Source: Sipunculus nudus (lineage: Eukaryota; Annelida; Sipuncula; Golfingiida; Sipunculidae). Taken from it: a DNA stretch of 64,000 bases. Position numbers and translations under genes: made by a program. Shown here piece by piece: positions 36,370 to 47,451 of the stretch. The stretch spans positions 30,069,340 to 30,133,339 of the forward strand of contig CM049322.1 of assembly GCA_026874595.1 (NCBI GenBank), read 5' to 3'. Numbering within the stretch: the stretch's first letter is position 1; every line of letters starts with the position of its first letter. The notes beneath the pieces were generated by a model. The model saw only the letters and a program-made list of their open reading frames with translations. It did not search any database and was not told the origin of the DNA.

Positions 36370-38715
36370 GGTTGTTACTAAAACGCGTGCACGCATGCGT
36401 GCACGCACACATGCACGCAAATTTCCACTGTTAACAAACCTACTAAAATGCGTGCGGCCAAAAGTGCGGAAGGTGTACAAATGATCAAGCATAAATCAAC
36501 TTAAATCTTGTATATTACCACACTGTCATAGTGAAAGACATATTACAGGTCATCATACAAGTAATACCCTATTGATTTGACTGAAAGATTTATTGTGTTT
36601 TTGTATAGTTTTATTGTAAATGGTAATTGAATGTGTAAAAAATACAATTTTTAAATAAAAAAAAATACGTATTTTATCATGAATTCATGTTATCAATAAA
36701 TCAGTTTTATATTAATTTAAATCCTGGCTATGTTCACTTCCTGACATTTAGAACACCGTCTTAGTGAAAGACATTACAGGTCATCATACAAGTAATACCC
36801 TATTGATTTTACTGAAAGATTCATATACGCTAAGTTCATATTCTATTTTAGTTTCATTTATTTTGTTTTTGTATAGTTTTATTGTAAATGGTTATTGAAT
36901 GTGTAAAAAAAAATACAATTTTTAAATAAAAAATACGTATTTTATTATGAATTCATGTTATCAGGCCTCGTAAATACCGATTCAACATACAAAATTTGTA
37001 GCTTACAGCATTAAGAGGACCAATAAATCAGTTTTATATTAATTTAAATCCTGGCTATGTTCACCTCCTGACATTTAGAACAAATTTTAAATTATTCATC
37101 TTATTACTTTTTATTTGATATTTGTTGGTTTTTTCTTAGAGAATTAGAAATATACCCGTGGTGAACTTATGTCAAATTTTAAGTATATATAAATATATCT
37201 ACCAGATATATTTTTTAATATAATTTATTGCAAAATAAATTTGTGTAAGATGTAAATGGGCATAGCCAAGCGCAGGGAAAAAATAATTCAAATATATGTT
37301 TTAAAGTAAGCAGAATGGGCTTTTACAAAATCGCCTCTTTGTGACTCTAGCATATACTTTTTTTCATTTAAAAACAGACACATCAAATATTCTTCTTGAA
37401 ATAATTAAGTGATATAATTATTTATATGAAAGTTAGCGAGTTCCTGTTATTTTGTGTATTTTAAGTTTTTGTATTGTTGTTACTTTGGCCGAGAATGTTT
37501 GCTACAATAAAGTGTTGTGTGATACGTTTGTGTTTATTTAATTGTTTTATTATGCAAGTTTTATGCAAGTTATTCTTGACCACTAGAATATTAGTTCCAA
37601 TAACAAATAGTGATCTTCACATGAATTTCTCTAACCCTAAACATTGAATATCACCCAGAAATACATTTAATTTGTACTTTAAGAAATTGTCTAAATACGG
37701 TGTACATGACAATCCCCCCATAAATATTTACGTTCGTTAAAAATAATAATTATAAAAATGTAAACCATTCGTATGCAAGAGTGTATATATCCTTTTTTTT
37801 CAAATATTATTGCAATTTTAGTTACCATTTAGTAATTCTTTGACTCTTGATGCTGAATATATCAATTTTTTAAAAATTAAACGGTACTTGAAGAAATTGT
37901 CTGATATGATTGTATATTTCACTTATGTATTTATTATTATAAATGGGTAAATGTGTGTTTAAGAGGGAGTTTAAAGGGTTATTTTACTATCTTGAACGCA
38001 TTATTCCAAAATTTTGTTAATCTATAATAAGGAAAGATTAATATAATGGATAAGGCTTGTAGAGTTTAATATCCAATATATGTAATATGTATGATCAAAA
38101 TGCTCAAGTAAATGCTGAAGTGCAACGTTTTCTTGGCGACGTCATCAACGTTATGAATAACTTTATAAACAAAAAAAATTAAGCCGTTTAAGTCAACTAA
38201 GGAGAAAAATAAACTCTCAAGCAATACCATCTTTCATTATATAATCTTTTTCTCTAAAAATATACTTTCCCTTTATATTACAGAATATTTCCTTTGTTTA
38301 CAATTTGCGTTAAATATTGTAAATAGGCCTTTAAAAACTCTTAAATACACATTCATCCATAATCATAGAAAGAACGGGACTAACTGCAGGCGGAATACTT
38401 GAAAAAAAATTAAAGATGTCAACAATTTTAATGTTTTAGATGTAACAATCCCGGAAGTATCTTGCTACAGTCCAGGACCCCATGCGGTAAAACGATCGAA
38501 AACAAATTTGGTTGTAGTTGAATAATTACTTTCATCATGCCCTTGACTATGGTATTTTGATAATTTATAATAATTAAGTTGATTTTTGCAAAATTTAAGT
38601 TAATTTGTACACCTTCCGCACCCAGGGCCGCACGCGTTTTAGCATATTTTTAAACAGTGTGAATCTGCGTGCACGCGCGCGTGCACGCATGCGTGCACGC
38701 GTTTTAGTAACAACC
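36370..38715. mobile_element. Second Mutator-like element nested in the left TIR
   Basis: Left end GGTTGTTACTAAAACGCGTG and the matching inverted right end at 38715, with TIRs of about 135 bp. The flanking duplication CGAGATGCG lies at 36361-36369 and 38716-38724 (9 bp; 7-11 if the ambiguous G/C terminal bases are counted differently). The homologous uninterrupted site at about 43535 shows the empty target. The TIRs contain an alternating GCGTGCACGCATGCGTGCAC tract, and the short frames there (36310-36492, 38605-38838) are TIR artefacts. The interior is AT-rich and non-coding. Confidence 0.82.
36525..37082. repeat. Tandem duplication inside the nested element
   Basis: Sequence 36525-36753 ('tcatagtgaaagacat' ... 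'cctgacatttagaacac') recurs at 36754-37082 with two extra inserts of about 45 and 60 bp in the second copy. Confidence 0.7.
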
Positions 38716-41386
38716 CGAGATGCGGTCCAAATGTGTAAAACTCGGAAGTCCCGGAGACGCACTGGTCAACATATGGTCAGTTTAGAGCCACATGGCAAAT
38801 GCAATTTCATTGCATGCATATATTTAAAGTGCTTATGATTGTGCTTGTTATGAGCATATAATACAATACATTGTACATACTAAAATATGATAAAAGAAAT
38901 CCGAATACGACTTTAAAAATACATTTAAAAATTACGATATCATTAAATATTAAAACAGTTTTAATATATTTTCCTTACGTTGAGCAAATATCCAATATAT
39001 TTAATATTATCATAATATATTGGAAATTCAATTTATCCTAATAGGACATCGCTGGAACAGCAACAAACATATATGTACCGAATAAGAAGTAAATTAAATG
39101 TGTTTCATAACGTGAGAATTCTACGATTTTTATTTTAAATTAAGATATAGCGTAGTAAAGGATACAACAGAACAGATAATATATTACATACTTTTACACG
39201 TGTGATTATAAAATCTAATATGTTTTTATGTTTAAGCATAAAGTTGGTTTTAAACAAAAAATAAAATATTTTCAACTCTTTCTTTCATACTTTTATATTT
39301 AACCATGATATTTATAACACTCTTGATATTGTTACAACATTATTATAATAATTTAGCTTCAAATAAATTGATATTTCAAAAAATTTGAAAATATTTTTAT
39401 AATTCATTTCACTCTCAGACGTTATGTGCGTAATAAGGGCATCTAAAAACATAATGTATTCCTAGCTTCAGTTAAGGAACTGCACGGAGTGACGATTACA
39501 ACGATCTCGATAAAGAAATTCCTATCTTGTGTTAGGAGGAGATCGCTGAATGTCAAATCTTAGATAAATAATCTCATATAAATAGGATCTTATTGACACA
39601 TAAGACATTGGAGGCTTCAAGTAAAAGTTTGTATGTCTGGAGGTTAAATGGTGTCTAAAAGAAGCTACGGATATAGGCATTTGTATCCAACCGGTTGCTT
39701 AGCTAAGTTTCATACCTTAAAATTCCATTCATAAAAATGCTGACGTCATGCAAATATGAAACGAATCCTTTCCGATGATTTTTCGACAAATACCCATCAA
39801 AACAATTACTGTGGAAAATCTGGTTGGATATTTACCGCCAAGATAAAAATTTCAATGATAAATATCAATTATTCCCATTCTTCTTTGATAAAATAGCAAG
39901 TAAACCTCTTTATAAAAAAATCATTTTCATGCACATGAATATTATCTATATACTCACAATCTTTATTTGATACTTATATATTTACCCTTTTCGTAATTAA
40001 ATTTATTTAAAAAAAAAAACAAGTAAACGGGAAGCTTATTCTTAGGCCTGCATGGTAATCACTGAACTATAGTCGGAATTCTATAAAGTAGGGCCGTGCG
40101 TTTTCGGACCTAACCGCTTCGGACCTCATAGTTGCTTGTATCAGGTTCTGTTATAAAACTAATTATTTAATATCTTTAAGAGACTTCTTAACAAAGAAAG
40201 CCGTTTTACTCTATTACAGTTTATTTTCCAACATTTACTGAATAATTTTTGCCAAGCTAAATGTTTTGTTGATATTTTATTGATTTGTTGTTGAATTTTT
40301 TCTGTTGGCGCGATTTACAACATGTATATAAAAAGTATTAATGTTTGTGCCGTCTGGTTTTTTTTTTTTATAAATTTCAGTACATTAGTTTTCCGAACGT
40401 TGTACATAACAGCATAAAAATACCGAGGAAATTTCAAATCGTTCTGCAAAAACAGAAACAAAAATTATTTTATATGAACGTTAAATGTTACAATCGGCAT
40501 CATACCTATTTACACATGTATTGTGTATTTATTTCTGTCAAGGTTTTGTTTATATTTGTTTTTCTTTTTAAAGTTGTCTAATATATCTGATGAATCATTA
40601 TTAAACAATTCAATGTGAAATATTATGCATATTATGCTGTCTATTTTGGCAACATTTTAATACTTGAATTGAAAAGGGTTTCATTTTACAGCATGAACAT
40701 ATCGGGGAAAAATCACATTTTGAATTTGTAAAAATGTGCATTCTGATCATGATATATAAAATATATTTTTTAATCAATTAAATATTACATAATATATTTT
40801 TGAGTCTAAGAGATACATAATCCTGATGAAATTTTTTATCAATGGAACATGAAAAGGTTGGTCAATTTATACATGAAACATAAAACATTTTATCGAAACA
40901 ACCTTTAGAAACATTTCAAGGACGTCGTGTATTTGTCAAATTGTAATTCTATTTATCATTTTAATTAATCTGTTATTACTATGTTGTTTTACAAAATGAA
41001 AAAAAATATTATTTAAAAAAAACAACATCATGAATGTTACACAACAGATTGAATTATAAAAAATATGTCATCTGGAAGATATTGAAAATGCTTGACACAC
41101 ATGCTGACGATTTGATGACCAGTGCATGGCCGTGGCTTCCGAGTTTTACACATTTGGACTACTACCCGGCACTTCCGAGATGGCTTCCGAGCACAGAATC
41201 TTCGATAACTTTCAGATTATTGAATGAATAACTATGATTCTTCACAGAGTGATAGAACCGATCCTAGTGTATCGATAAAAAACGAAATATTATTGATGTA
41301 ATGGCATTTTGTATATGCTTTATGGTTTTGTTTATAAAAAATCCTTGGCTTCCGACTTCCGAGTTTTACACACAGCCCAGTTTTTG

Positions 41387-41601
41387 GTATGAAAATTGAA
41401 TGGTTACGACCGTAATCAGCTGTCAGTCACATGTAGCAGCCATAAACAAATACTTTTTTGAAACATCATCAAAGATATACGGGCAAGTGTCTGTACATGT
41501 GAAACACATTTTGTTGACATACTACTTATAATATATTCATATCAAGGCACGTACGTAACATGGATCATGGACAACTGTCAAATGTTACGCACATGTTACG
41601 T
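41387..41601. other. Unassigned flank
   Basis: Short flank between Mutator-like elements, with several ATGTTACG-type words near 41560-41600. The last nine bases, ATGTTACGT (41593-41601), recur at 45786-45794. Confidence 0.5.
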
Positions 41602-43013
41602 GGGTCTGTCTAAAACGTGGAGAATCCGCGGAGAGATGGAGAATTCGCGGAGAATTCGTGGGGAATTTGCTGAGAGTTTTTACATGCAATTATACTAATA
41701 CATACAAATTAAAATCACTTAAATCCTCAACTATGTTACCCTTAACATATATGTGCACTGTTAAATGAACGAAATAATTAAAAAATCTGTACATAATCAA
41801 GCATTTTAATGCTAAACATTGTAGACTCGCCGCCGAGTGCGCCGAATGCGTTACGCAAAATCTAACACCCGTCTGAGTCACCAGCTGACACTGACAGACT
41901 GACGAAACCACAAAACACCTAATATTTCAATATTTTAAACAGTTTATAGTGCAAACAATAACAAAACCATGCACGTGTATCAAATTCACAGGTGGTAAAC
42001 TATATATATATATAATAAATAAATCATAATTTTATCTATATTTATTGATATATAAAAAAACACTCTCATCATTTATAGTGTATAGACCCAATTTACATGT
42101 ACAAATAAAAATTGAAACATAAATATTCGGCTTTACATATTTTATACAAAAAAAAGATTGCACCTTTAGGCTAATGAATCAAATTAGCTGTAGGATTATC
42201 TCAATTAAATAAAAGAAAAAAATAGTAAATATATATTGTGATCGCAGTTAAAGAATTATATTTTTCTTATAGGGTAGGAAATACACCACATTTTTGACCA
42301 TAGCAACACAGAGTATAATAATAAAAACTTAAAACTATAGCACAATGCCACATACATACAGCAACAGTACAAGAACTTATTTGAACAATCTTCACAAAAC
42401 CATTTCATTAATTAATTGTGTTAGTTATCTTAAAGACATATGCACATTTAAAAGGAAACGACTTATTACATTTTTTTTACACAACCAATCATGTCTTCGA
42501 ATACATCTCCTAATCCACATTCACATTCAACACCCCAATGGTTACAGTTGCATTATATTTAAGCTTTGGTATTCCAGGAGAACATTTTGTTTTAGGAATT
42601 CGTGTAAAAATGCCTAAACAGTAACAAGAAACTAAGTGATATTGCATTAATCCATTGTTAAATGTTCAATTTGTTTGATTTCTGGATTAAAACAAAAATC
42701 AACTGAATTTGCAATCGCAAATAGCCCACAGTCTCCTGATGCTAATCGTTGTCTCTGACTTCAGTGGCATGGCACAAATAAAATCTTGCTCAAAGAATTA
42801 ACCTTCGTGAATTTTACGTGAATGTACAGATTTTTTATTATTAAGGTCATTTAACGGTGAAAAAATATTGTAAGTGTAATATAATTGGAGATTTTAAGTA
42901 ATTTTACTTGTATTTAAAAGTATTAATGTATATAAAAACTCTCCGCAAATTCTCAACGAATTCCCCGCGAATTCTCCATCTCTCCGCGGATTCTCCGCGT
43001 TTTAGACAGACCC
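41602..43013. mobile_element. Mutator-like element with GGGTCTGTCTAAAAC ends
   Basis: The left end GGGTCTGTCTAAAACG, continuing GGAGAATCCGCGGAGAG, is inverted at 42930-43013 (85-bp TIR, few mismatches). The direct right flank does not repeat the left 9-bp flank; instead that 9-mer is found after a second GGGTCTGTCTA-type end at 45785. The interior is AT-rich without coding evidence. Confidence 0.7.
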
Positions 43014-44222
43014 TAGCCATGACAACATGACACTCAGGCCTTCTGAAATAAACTGATAGGGCCTGGAGTCATGATGGCAGTCACAACAGAACGCCCATTC
43101 TAAGGGTCGGATCAAAATATTTACTGTCTGGTATTATTTGGCATCACAGGCTTATAAAGTCGTATTATATGTGCTTAATATCGAAGAAGAAATGTTGTTA
43201 CACAAAAATAATTACATTTTTTACCTCCTTTCATCACTGTGGCACCGATTCACGTGAAGCGGTACTTCTCATTCAAAACTGAAGGTGTCATGGCGCGGTC
43301 GTGTATGTAAACTTGGAAGTCGGAAGCCGGAAACCAAGGAATGTCTTATAAATAAAGCAGTTTAAAGCATGTACAAAATGCTAACGCTTCAATACCATTT
43401 TGTTTTTCCCCCGATAGAATAAGATCTTTATTATCATTCTGTGAAGAATAATAGTGATCCATTCTTTAATCTGAAAGTTATGGATGATTTTGTGCTCGGA
43501 AGCCATCTCGGATTTCAGGCAGAAGTGCTGGGATGTGATCCAATGTGTATAACTCGGAAGTCACAGAGACGCACTGGTTAACTTGTGGTCAGTTAAGAGC
43601 CACAGCCCAAATGCAGTATCATTATAATTATAGCTGCATGCAAATATTAAAATTGCTTATGCATGATTTTGCTTTTAATGAGTGTATAATACAATACATG
43701 ATACATAATCGAAAAACTATAACTTCTTAATTTTTTTATTTGTTAGTTTAATATATATATATACATATGTGTGGGTTTATTTTCACGTAATATATTTCAC
43801 CCCATCTAGAGCTTTGTTTTTGTTAAAGATATTTATATTTACATGGGGAGGGTATGGGAAGGGATTAATTTTTAAAATATGCAATGTAAAGAGGACATTT
43901 TGAGGCACCTAAAACAAATGATTATGAGGATTTTTTGTTCCGCAACTATTCTCCTACATGTTTTTGAACAATATATTCAAACCTGATGTTGTTGGGCTTT
44001 AATATTTATATTTCTATAAAATTACGGTATAAACTGGAAAGTCCAAATATTCAAAAGTTCATAACATGTTAATGTCAATGATGAAACGCGCGTCTATACA
44101 TTTATAACTTTCAAAATGTCACTATTTAAAGGTAGTACTCGTTGTCAAATAATTAATATGTTTAAATCTTATGACAATCTTTGCATTTGACCGACTTTTT
44201 ATGATCTGTGAGCACCCAGGCT

Positions 44223-44295
44223 TGGGCAGCAGAGCACAGTGCGTGAGTCTGAGTATCAGCCGAGGAGGCGTGAGATTTTTCACGGTCGATCCCAC
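44223..44295 (+). repeat. tRNA-like segment, possible SINE head
   Basis: A stretch with 'agcacagtgcgtgagtctga' resembling a D-arm/A-box and 'cacggtcgatccc' resembling a B-box, spaced about 50 bases apart as in tRNA-derived SINEs. It ends near a 26-G run. It sits inside the older Mutator-like copy. No target duplications were identified. Confidence 0.4.
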
Positions 44296-44346
44296 CCCGA
44301 GCTCAGCTCTGTGGGAGACCGTACATGACTCGCACGGTAATGCGAT

Positions 44347-44372
44347 GGGGGGGGGGGGGGGGGGGGGGGGGG
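44347..44372 (+). repeat. Poly-G tract, 26 bases
   Basis: Uninterrupted G run directly after the tRNA-like segment. Length may be unreliable in an assembly. Confidence 0.9.
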
Positions 44373-45436
44373 AGATTCCTCAATATACTAGTTTATATTT
44401 GGATGCTCTCATACTGGAGTAAATCACAAACTTATGAATTGGAAAGTAAAATAATAATGAAATTGCTGGGGAATAAAAAAAGTAATCTGAAAAAAAGGAA
44501 AATTAATTACGAATTAATTGGAAAATAACTCGATAAAATGAGAGATATTACGTCTGAACGGGCTTGCGCCCTCTATGGATGCACCACTGAATAATAAATA
44601 TGTTAAAATAAACCCTAATACGGCATTAAAAATAGTAATAAATTACGATGTCATTCAAAATAAAAACAGTAACATATTTCCCATACGTTGAACAAATATG
44701 AAAATTCAATATATTTTGATCCTTATAAAAATCTTTATCTGAATATTCCGTGTATACTGACTATTTTTATTTGATTCTTATATTTTTATCCTCAGAAAAC
44801 AAAATTAACCGGACTGGAGTAAATCAGTCGGGATTCTCGATACAGTAGTACCGTGCGCTTTCGGACATCCTTCTTTCCGAACAAAATAGTTGCTGGTACC
44901 AGGTTCTTAATTAAACAGAATGTGTTATATCTGTAACATTTGCTATGTAACAATTTATTTTTAAACATTTACTGAACTTTCCCCCAACATAAAATACGTA
45001 ACAGCGTAAAATATTGATGAGTTAATATATCTTGTTTTACAAATGAAATAAAATATCAATATAATATATTATAAAAAAAAAAGCATCATGAATGTTAAAA
45101 AACAGATTGAGTTTATGAAATATATGTCATATTGAAATAATTGAAAATGCTTGACACGTTTGCTGACGATATGATGACCAGTGCATTAGCCAATACTGGC
45201 TTCCGAGTTTTACACATCTGGACCATAATCGGGCATTTCCGAGAAAAAAAAATAGTCTATAACTTCGGATGGATAACTTTGATTCTTGCATTATGATAGA
45301 AAAAACCTTATTCTATCAATAAACATAAAATGGTACTTTCCATTGATGTAGTAGCATTTTAATTATGCTTCGATCATTGCTTTATTTTAAAAAATCCTTG
45401 CTTCCGACTTCCGACTTCCGAGTTTTACACATAGCC

Positions 45437-45785
45437 GTTTGGGAATCCCCTACCGGAAGTTATGGTTCTCCCGCTGACAGACGTGGAGACGAGTTTTTCG
45501 AGTAAAACTAGCCTCGGTATTAAAAACTGCTGCACGAATACACGTAAGTCAACCGTGGATGTAATAATTATTATTTTCGCCAACAGAATAACGTCACTTT
45601 TTGTCTTAACTCAGGAAAATGACAGATCGAGAAGTAGATGAAAATGAAAAATTAGTGTCAGAAATGGCGTGCACATCTGCACGTACTAGAATTGATGCGA
45701 ACCCAATAGCTTGTACTGTCACCCCATCGTCTTCAGTATATCTAAAATCGACGTTTGGGGTGACAAGCTGTCGCTAGACAGACCC
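45437..45785 (+). promoter_or_regulatory. Promoter and first-exon-like segment, possibly captured
   Basis: Higher GC than the surroundings. ACCGGAAGT at about 45453 matches an ETS-family site common in housekeeping promoters. A donor GTAAGT at 45544 and an acceptor ending CAG at 45614 would give a 71-bp intron in the 5' leader, followed by ATG at 45619. The segment ends exactly at a GGGTCTGTCTA-type terminus (45785) followed by the 9-mer ATGTTACGT. This fits a gene start carried inside a Mutator-like element (Pack-MULE), but a genuine local gene start is also possible. Confidence 0.4.
45619..45777 (+). CDS. Short first-exon-like frame, 52 codons, truncated
   Basis: ATG preceded by a good acceptor, reading MTDREVDENEKLVSEM and then a serine/threonine-rich stretch. 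The TAG stop lies inside the terminal repeat CTAGACAGACCC, so the frame is cut off by the element end. The sequence resembles a disordered N terminus and no family is recognised. It may be a captured exon fragment. Confidence 0.35.
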   Translation: MTDREVDENEKLVSEMACTSARTRIDANPIACTVTPSSSVYLKSTFGVTSCR

Positions 45786-45794
45786 ATGTTACGT

Positions 45795-46393
45795 GAATTT
45801 GTCCAAAACAAATGATGATCGACATCGTTAACTGGGATAATACGACAAGTTTTAAGCCATGCATAACAAAAATAAGTATCAATTGTTCATTAAAAATAAA
45901 TCATACAAGTCATACGAGTATTTTCTATACTTTACATATTTTTGCACCGTCCGTTAGGTTACGGGTGTAACTTTCGTGGCTTTCAAACTTTGATCACTAA
46001 GGCTTACCTGTCTTTTTTTCCGCCATCGTGTGTCGTCTGCTCAATGTTTTGATGACCTTTCACCTCAGTCCCCATCCAATGAACTTGCAGAATGGTCGGC
46101 CGCTTGGGCAGGGTTCTAATTTGAATATTCATTCAATGTTACGGTCGTAATGATTGGACGGACAGTTACGTACGACACAAAAATCGGGTGTATCTAAAAC
46201 CCGGAGATCTCAGGCCGGAGATAAAAAAAACCCCGGAGATCGCGATTTCTTAATTAATTAGGCCTTGACACTTTTCAATGACAATCGCATCGAATATGAT
46301 ACTTAATTTGCAAGTGCAAAAAGTATTTATTAAGTTATCCACGGAAACCTTACCCGGAGACGACCCGGAGACCGCCATCTTGCCCGGAGATCC
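45795..46393. other. Flank with a possible third Mutator-like end
   Basis: CGGGTGTATCTAAAACCCGG at about 46186 resembles the GGGTCTGTCTAAAACG end of 41602 and is followed by similar CCGGAGAT repeats. No partner end was found. A TTACGGGTGTAAC word lies at 45959. The frame 46278-46475 crosses an element boundary and is not coding. Confidence 0.4.
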
Positions 46394-46402
46394 GCCAATG
46401 AG

Positions 46403-46877
46403 GGCACTCGGTAACCCCCGGAATATCCGCGGAAAATCCTCGGAAATTCCGAGATATCTCGGAATAAAAGTTTAAGCGATTTCCCTCGTCGGAGGACCCA
46501 TGACAGTTAGAAAAAGGTACCTAAACCTATAGATTGAATAATAATCTTCCTATTTCTTCAGGGTTCAGTTCTAATCTTCTACTTATTAATGTGTATTCTA
46601 CGTTTTTCCGAGCCAGATCTGACCTTCCCGGAAAGAAGGCGCTCATCCATGGCTTTTTAAAAAGATGTTCATAAAATCGTCCGCTGTACCTTAATAAGGC
46701 AAAGATTAGAACTGAATCTAACAGAAATGGGAATATTATTATTCATTCTTTAGATATGGGTACTTTTTTCCGACTTTCTTGAGTCGTCCGACGAGGGAAA
46801 TCGCTTAAACATTTATTCCGAGATATCTCGGAATTTCCGAGGATATTCCGCGGATATCCCGGGTTTTACCGAGTGCC
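46403..46877. mobile_element. Foldback Mutator-like MITE, 475 bp
   Basis: Ends GGCACTCGGTAA / TTACCGAGTGCC. The inverted repeats extend about 175 bp each (CCGGAATATCCGCGGAAAAT on the left, 'cctcggaaattccgagatat' in both arms), leaving a centre of about 120 bp. The 9-bp duplication GCCAATGAG flanks it at 46394-46402 and 46878-46886. It has the same GG start and 9-bp target size as the two elements at 36-41 kb. Near-palindromic, so it would fold into a long hairpin. Confidence 0.85.
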
Positions 46878-46886
46878 GCCAATGAG

Positions 46887-47109
46887 TGCTTCCCACTGAT
46901 TCCTACTCGCCACAACAGATGCCGCCACATACATGTCTTACTTCCCCGCTCTGATATGTTATATCGTTTACGAGTCTAATTGATTGGAACTGTTACTAAG
47001 ATACGTATAGGTTCTAACTGGAATGTTTATTCATATAAATTTTATTTTCCGATATAAACAATATTAAATGATAATAATATATTGATATGTTATTGATATG
47101 TATTTGATA

Positions 47110-47165
<56 letters not shown>

Positions 47166-47451
47166 ACTTTTAATAAACTAAATATATTTACCTGTATATA
47201 ATAAAAAATTATATTATTAAGTATTATTATTTATGTTTATTTAATTATTTTTTCCCGTGATGAATGTCAAACTTTCGCCAGACATTGATATTACGGTGTT
47301 TTTTTAACTGTAACATTATTTAATGGTGTTTTGGCCGGGGTAGCTTGTTTCATCACTTTATCAACAGTACCCTGTTTAGTTTTTTGTTTTGAAACGGGAA
47401 CCGGGTCATCTAGCTCGGGAGATTGCAGGGTTCTATCTCTAGGCGAGGTTA
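46887..47451. other. AT-rich sequence with a microsatellite
   Basis: (TA)n at 47112-47152 continuing into (TAA)n to 47164. Otherwise nothing recognised. The segment lies just downstream (transposase sense) of the MULE relic; no terminal repeat was identified in it. Confidence 0.6.

Larger units (their letters stand above)
36141..41377. mobile_element. Mutator-like non-autonomous element, 5.2 kb, with nested insertion
   Basis: Inverted ends GGCTGTGTGTAAAACTCGGA (left) match the reverse complement of the right end at 41377. The TIR is about 270 bp including 'agtcggaagccaaggatttt'. A 9-bp duplication, CAGTTTTTG, flanks it (36132-36140 and 41378-41386). The left TIR is split by another element at 36370-38715. 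Without that insertion the element is about 2.9 kb. The copy at 43297-45436 is homologous throughout. A TIR this long, GG starts and 9-bp duplications fit the Mutator superfamily. No transposase is encoded inside. Confidence 0.8.
43297..45436. mobile_element. Second copy of the 36141-type Mutator-like element
   Basis: TIRs of roughly 270 bp at 43297-43580 and 45165-45436 match the element at 36141-41377, as do internal segments (for example 44800-44930 with 40020-40150, and 45070-45180 with 41000-41115). No target duplication is visible, and the left end (GGTCGTGTATGTAAAC) is diverged, so this copy is older. Confidence 0.75.

Noticed and set aside
36310-38838. Arginine-rich frames at 36310-36492 and 38605-38838
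   Set aside because: They arise from the GCGTGCAC-rich terminal repeats of a Mutator-like element, read in opposite directions.
41602-43013. Target duplication directly around 41602-43013
   Set aside because: Left flank ATGTTACGT does not match the right flank TAGCCATGA; the match lies after 45785 instead.
43297-45436. 9-bp duplication around the second MULE copy
   Set aside because: Flanks CATGGCGC and GTTTGGGA do not match; duplication lost or ends decayed.
46278-46475. 65-residue plus-strand frame
   Set aside because: It crosses the boundary of the foldback element at 46403.
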